Source: Paracoccus benzoatiresistens (GTDB lineage Bacteria; Pseudomonadota; Alphaproteobacteria; Rhodobacterales; Rhodobacteraceae). From it: 64,000 nucleotides of DNA. A program made the translations under genes and the position numbers. Below are positions 62,312-64,000 of this stretch, in pieces; positions within the stretch are counted from its first letter, which is position 1, and each line of letters starts with the position of its first letter. The notes under the pieces were generated by a model that saw only the letters and a program-made list of their open reading frames with translations, was not told where the DNA came from and did no database searches. The stretch spans positions 62,001 to 126,000 of the forward strand of contig NZ_JAPTYD010000003.1 in NCBI RefSeq assembly GCF_026913015.1, in the 5' to 3' direction.

Positions 62312-62385
62312 TGGAGCGGGTGAAGGGAATCGAACCCTCGTATTCAGCTTGGGAAGCTGCTGCTCTACCATTGAGCTACACCCGC
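62312..62385 (-). tRNA. tRNA-Gly (anticodon CCC)
   Basis: The minus strand folds as a tRNA. The acceptor arm is GCGGGTG with CACCCGC, the D arm GCTC/GAGC, and the anticodon loop TTCCCAA, giving CCC. The T arm is GAGGG-TTCGATT-CCCTT, the discriminator is T and CCA is encoded. The top pair of the anticodon stem is G-A, not Watson-Crick. It resembles E. coli glyU. Confidence 0.93.
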
Positions 62386-62426
62386 GTGGCGCCTTCGCTA
62401 ACTCATGGCAAGCGCGGCGTCAAGCG

Positions 62427-62846
62427 TCAGACAAGGCCCATTTCCGCCAGCGCGGCGGCCATTTGCGGCGGCAGGATCTCGTCGCCCTCGCGGCCGCGCG
62501 GCATGTCGGCAGGGGCGTCGCCGGCCTGCAGGTAGCGCCAGCCCTGGAACGGGCGGCGCGGCACGGCGGTCACCGGCACCAGGTCGCGGTCCAGGATCAG
62601 GGCGCAACGGCGGATGCCGTCCTCGTGGAAATGCTCGTCCAGCCGGATGATGCGCTGGCGGGCCAGCATGACACCCTTGAACACCCAGAAGATCGACCCC
62701 CCCGCCAGCAGCTCTTCTTCCCGCTTGGGCCACATGCGGGTGACGTGGACCGCATGGCCGTCGCCGAAGCGACGCTGCCAATGGGCCAGATCCTCGGGGC
62801 CTTCGGCGCCCACGCAAAGCTTCATGAGGTGGAGTTGTGCTGACAT
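62427..62846 (-). CDS. DUF1489 family protein
   Basis: This 139-residue protein matches DUF1489 of alphaproteobacteria (LMKLCVGAEGPEDLAHWQ, VTRMWPKREEELLAGGSIFW, LARQRIIRLDEHFHEDGIRR, LDRDLVPVTAVPRRPFQGWR). Function is unknown; the fold may relate to RNA-binding proteins of the lysate. The start MSAQLHL at 62846 is chosen; a start at MKLCVG (62825) is also possible. Confidence 0.85.
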   Translation of the reverse strand: MSAQLHLMKLCVGAEGPEDLAHWQRRFGDGHAVHVTRMWPKREEELLAGGSIFWVFKGVMLARQRIIRLDEHFHEDGIRRCALILDRDLVPVTAVPRRPFQGWRYLQAGDAPADMPRGREGDEILPPQMAAALAEMGLV

Positions 62847-62897
62847 GACCGCAAGATAAGGGGCAGGGCAGGGCGTCACAAGGCCGCCCGCAAGCGA

Positions 62898-62925
62898 AAA
62901 GGCCGCGCGGAATGGCGCGGCCTTT
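62898..62925. terminator. Bidirectional terminator hairpin
   Basis: Eleven-base arms (AAAGGCCGCGC and GCGCGGCCTTT) with a six-base loop lie just after the trigger factor stop, with short T runs on either strand. Confidence 0.7.
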
Positions 62926-62946
62926 CGGACAGTTGTCAAAGGACGA

Positions 62947-64000
62947 TCACAGCTCGTCCAGAGCCTCGACGGCCTTTTCCAGTTCTTCCTTGGTGACGGT
63001 CTTTTCCTCGACCTTCGCCTGCTCGGCGATGTGGTCGACGACCTTGTCCTCGAAGATCGGGGCGCGCAGCTGCTGCTGCACCGCCTGGTTCTGCTGCACG
63101 AACTCGAAGAAGGCGCGTTCCTGGCCGGGATACTGACGCGCGGCGCGCAGCACGGCCTGGGTCATCTCCTGGTCGGTGACGGTCACCTCGGCCTTCTGGC
63201 CGATCTCGGCCAGCAGCAGGCCCAGACGGACGCGGCGCTCGGCCAGCTTCTTGTGCTCGTCGGTCGGCTCGATGCTGCCGTGGTTGTGGTCGTGGACCTC
63301 GGGGTTTTCCTCGTGCCACAGCTGGTGGGCGATCTGGTGCGCCTCGGCCTCGACCAGCGATTCGGGCAGGTCGAACTTCACCTTCTCGTCCAGCTGGTCC
63401 AGCAGCGAACGCTTGAGGATCGCGCGGGCGGCACCGGCATATTCCTGCTCCAGGCGGCCGGCGATCTGCTTCTTCAGCGCGTCCAGATCCTCGGCGCCGA
63501 ATTTCTTGGCCAGCTCGTCGTCGATCTGCGCTTCCGCGGGCGACTTGACGGCCTTCACCTTGCATTCGAAGGTGGCGTCCTTGCCGGCCAGGTGCGGGGC
63601 GCCGTATTCCTCGGGGAACTTGACGTTCACGGTCACGTCGTCACCGTCCTTGGCGCCGACCAGCTGATCCTCGAAGCCCGGGATGAAGCTGTTCGAGCCC
63701 AGAACCAGCGGATAGTCCTGCGCCTCGCCGCCCTCGAAGGCTTCGCCGTCGACGAAGCCCTTGAAGTCGATCACGACCTGGTCGCCATCCTTGGCCTTGC
63801 TGCCCTTCTTGCGGTCCTCGAAGGACTGGGCCGATTTCGCCAGGTTTTCCAGCGCCTCGTTGATCGCGGCTTCCTCGGCCGGGACGGTCAGCTTTTCCAG
63901 CGTCAGGCTGGACAGGTCCACCTCGGGGATGGGCGGCAGCGCCTCGTACGAGACGTTGACGACGACATCGTCGCCTTCCTTCCAGGTCTCGCCGTTCTGC
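62947..64000 (-). CDS. tig: Trigger factor, C-terminal part (gene cut by the window edge)
   Basis: Trigger factor is the ribosome-bound chaperone and peptidyl-prolyl isomerase. The frame is open to the edge ([20 protein letters not shown]), so the N-terminal ribosome-binding domain continues outside. Visible are the FKBP-type PPIase domain ([40 protein letters not shown]) and the helical C-terminal domain ([35 protein letters not shown]). The internal ATG at 63921 is not the start. Confidence 0.95.
   Translation of the reverse strand, partial: QNGETWKEGDDVVVNVSYEALPPIPEVDLSSLTLEKLTVPAEEAAINEALENLAKSAQSFEDRKKGSKAKDGDQVVIDFKGFVDGEAFEGGEAQDYPLVLGSNSFIPGFEDQLVGAKDGDDVTVNVKFPEEYGAPHLAGKDATFECKVKAVKSPAEAQIDDELAKKFGAEDLDALKKQIAGRLEQEYAGAARAILKRSLLDQLDEKVKFDLPESLVEAEAHQIAHQLWHEENPEVHDHNHGSIEPTDEHKKLAERRVRLGLLLAEIGQKAEVTVTDQEMTQAVLRAARQYPGQERAFFEFVQQNQAVQQQLRAPIFEDKVVDHIAEQAKVEEKTVTKEELEKAVEALDEL

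Noticed and set aside
1..64000. CRISPR arrays, insertion sequences, prophage genes, toxin-antitoxin or defence systems.
   Set aside because: No regularly spaced repeats, transposase, phage structural genes or defence-type domains were seen.

Overview
The window is GC-rich, densely packed alphaproteobacterial DNA. The gene set fits the Rhodobacteraceae/Paracoccaceae, probably Paracoccus or a close relative: class II ribonucleotide reductase, tatABC followed by a DUF815 ATPase, DUF1489, GatCA, a long IorB, and MarC beside a retropepsin-like protein. This placement is inference from gene content. I saw no transposase, integrase, phage gene, CRISPR array or rRNA. Two tRNA genes are present, Glu(TTC) and Gly(CCC).

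The left half (1-34.3 kb) is accessory and catabolic. It starts with a CUT2 sugar ABC transporter (1-3.4 kb), a DMT exporter and a DUF1810 gene. A 5-oxoprolinase locus (pxpABC, 5.0-7.2 kb) follows, broken by a nonsense codon, frameshifts and deletions. Next is a tightly overlapping operon of flavin-dependent monooxygenase, LysR regulator and flavin reductase (7.3-9.9 kb). Then come an aminotransferase with a divergent GntR regulator, and an operon of isatin-hydrolase-like cyclase, MarR, IorA and IorB. A divergent tryptophan-dioxygenase-family gene with a divergent Lrp regulator comes next. A dipeptide-type ABC operon (19.1-25.6 kb) has lost its binding protein and the first half of a permease, and continues into an M20 peptidase, a kynureninase-like PLP enzyme and a second GntR. 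A polar amino acid permease and binding protein follow without an ATPase. Finally there is a seven-gene operon (27.8-33.7 kb) headed by a fused 2-aminobenzoyl-CoA (salicylyl-CoA-type) monooxygenase/reductase and also carrying SDR, RidA, thioesterase, cupin and FAH genes; it is divergent from another thioesterase.

Read together, these genes suggest that indolic compounds and anthranilate are degraded here. Tryptophan could pass through an aminotransferase and IorAB to indoleacetyl-CoA. Indole-type rings could be opened through isatin hydrolase. Aminobenzoate could then enter the CoA-dependent pathway. Each step is family-level inference. Several AT-rich palindromes in the intergenic gaps look like operators. 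The motif TTTGATCAAA is exact three times and near-exact once.

The right half (34.3-64 kb) is mostly housekeeping: amidase, lipoprotein, gatCA, tRNA-Glu, nrdJ, 5-formyl-THF cyclo-ligase, mgtE, hisN-like phosphatase, an HTH regulator, quinone oxidoreductase, BI-1 protein, NCS2 permease, CBS-domain protein, TerC, AGE epimerase, PhoD, retropepsin-like protein, MarC, tatABC-DUF815, an alcohol dehydrogenase family gene, a small membrane protein, an ABC-F ATPase, MipA/OmpV, tRNA-Gly, DUF1489 and trigger factor, which is cut by the window edge. Two gaps exceed 300 bp: downstream of tRNA-Glu, and upstream of nrdJ, where there are two perfect DnaA boxes.
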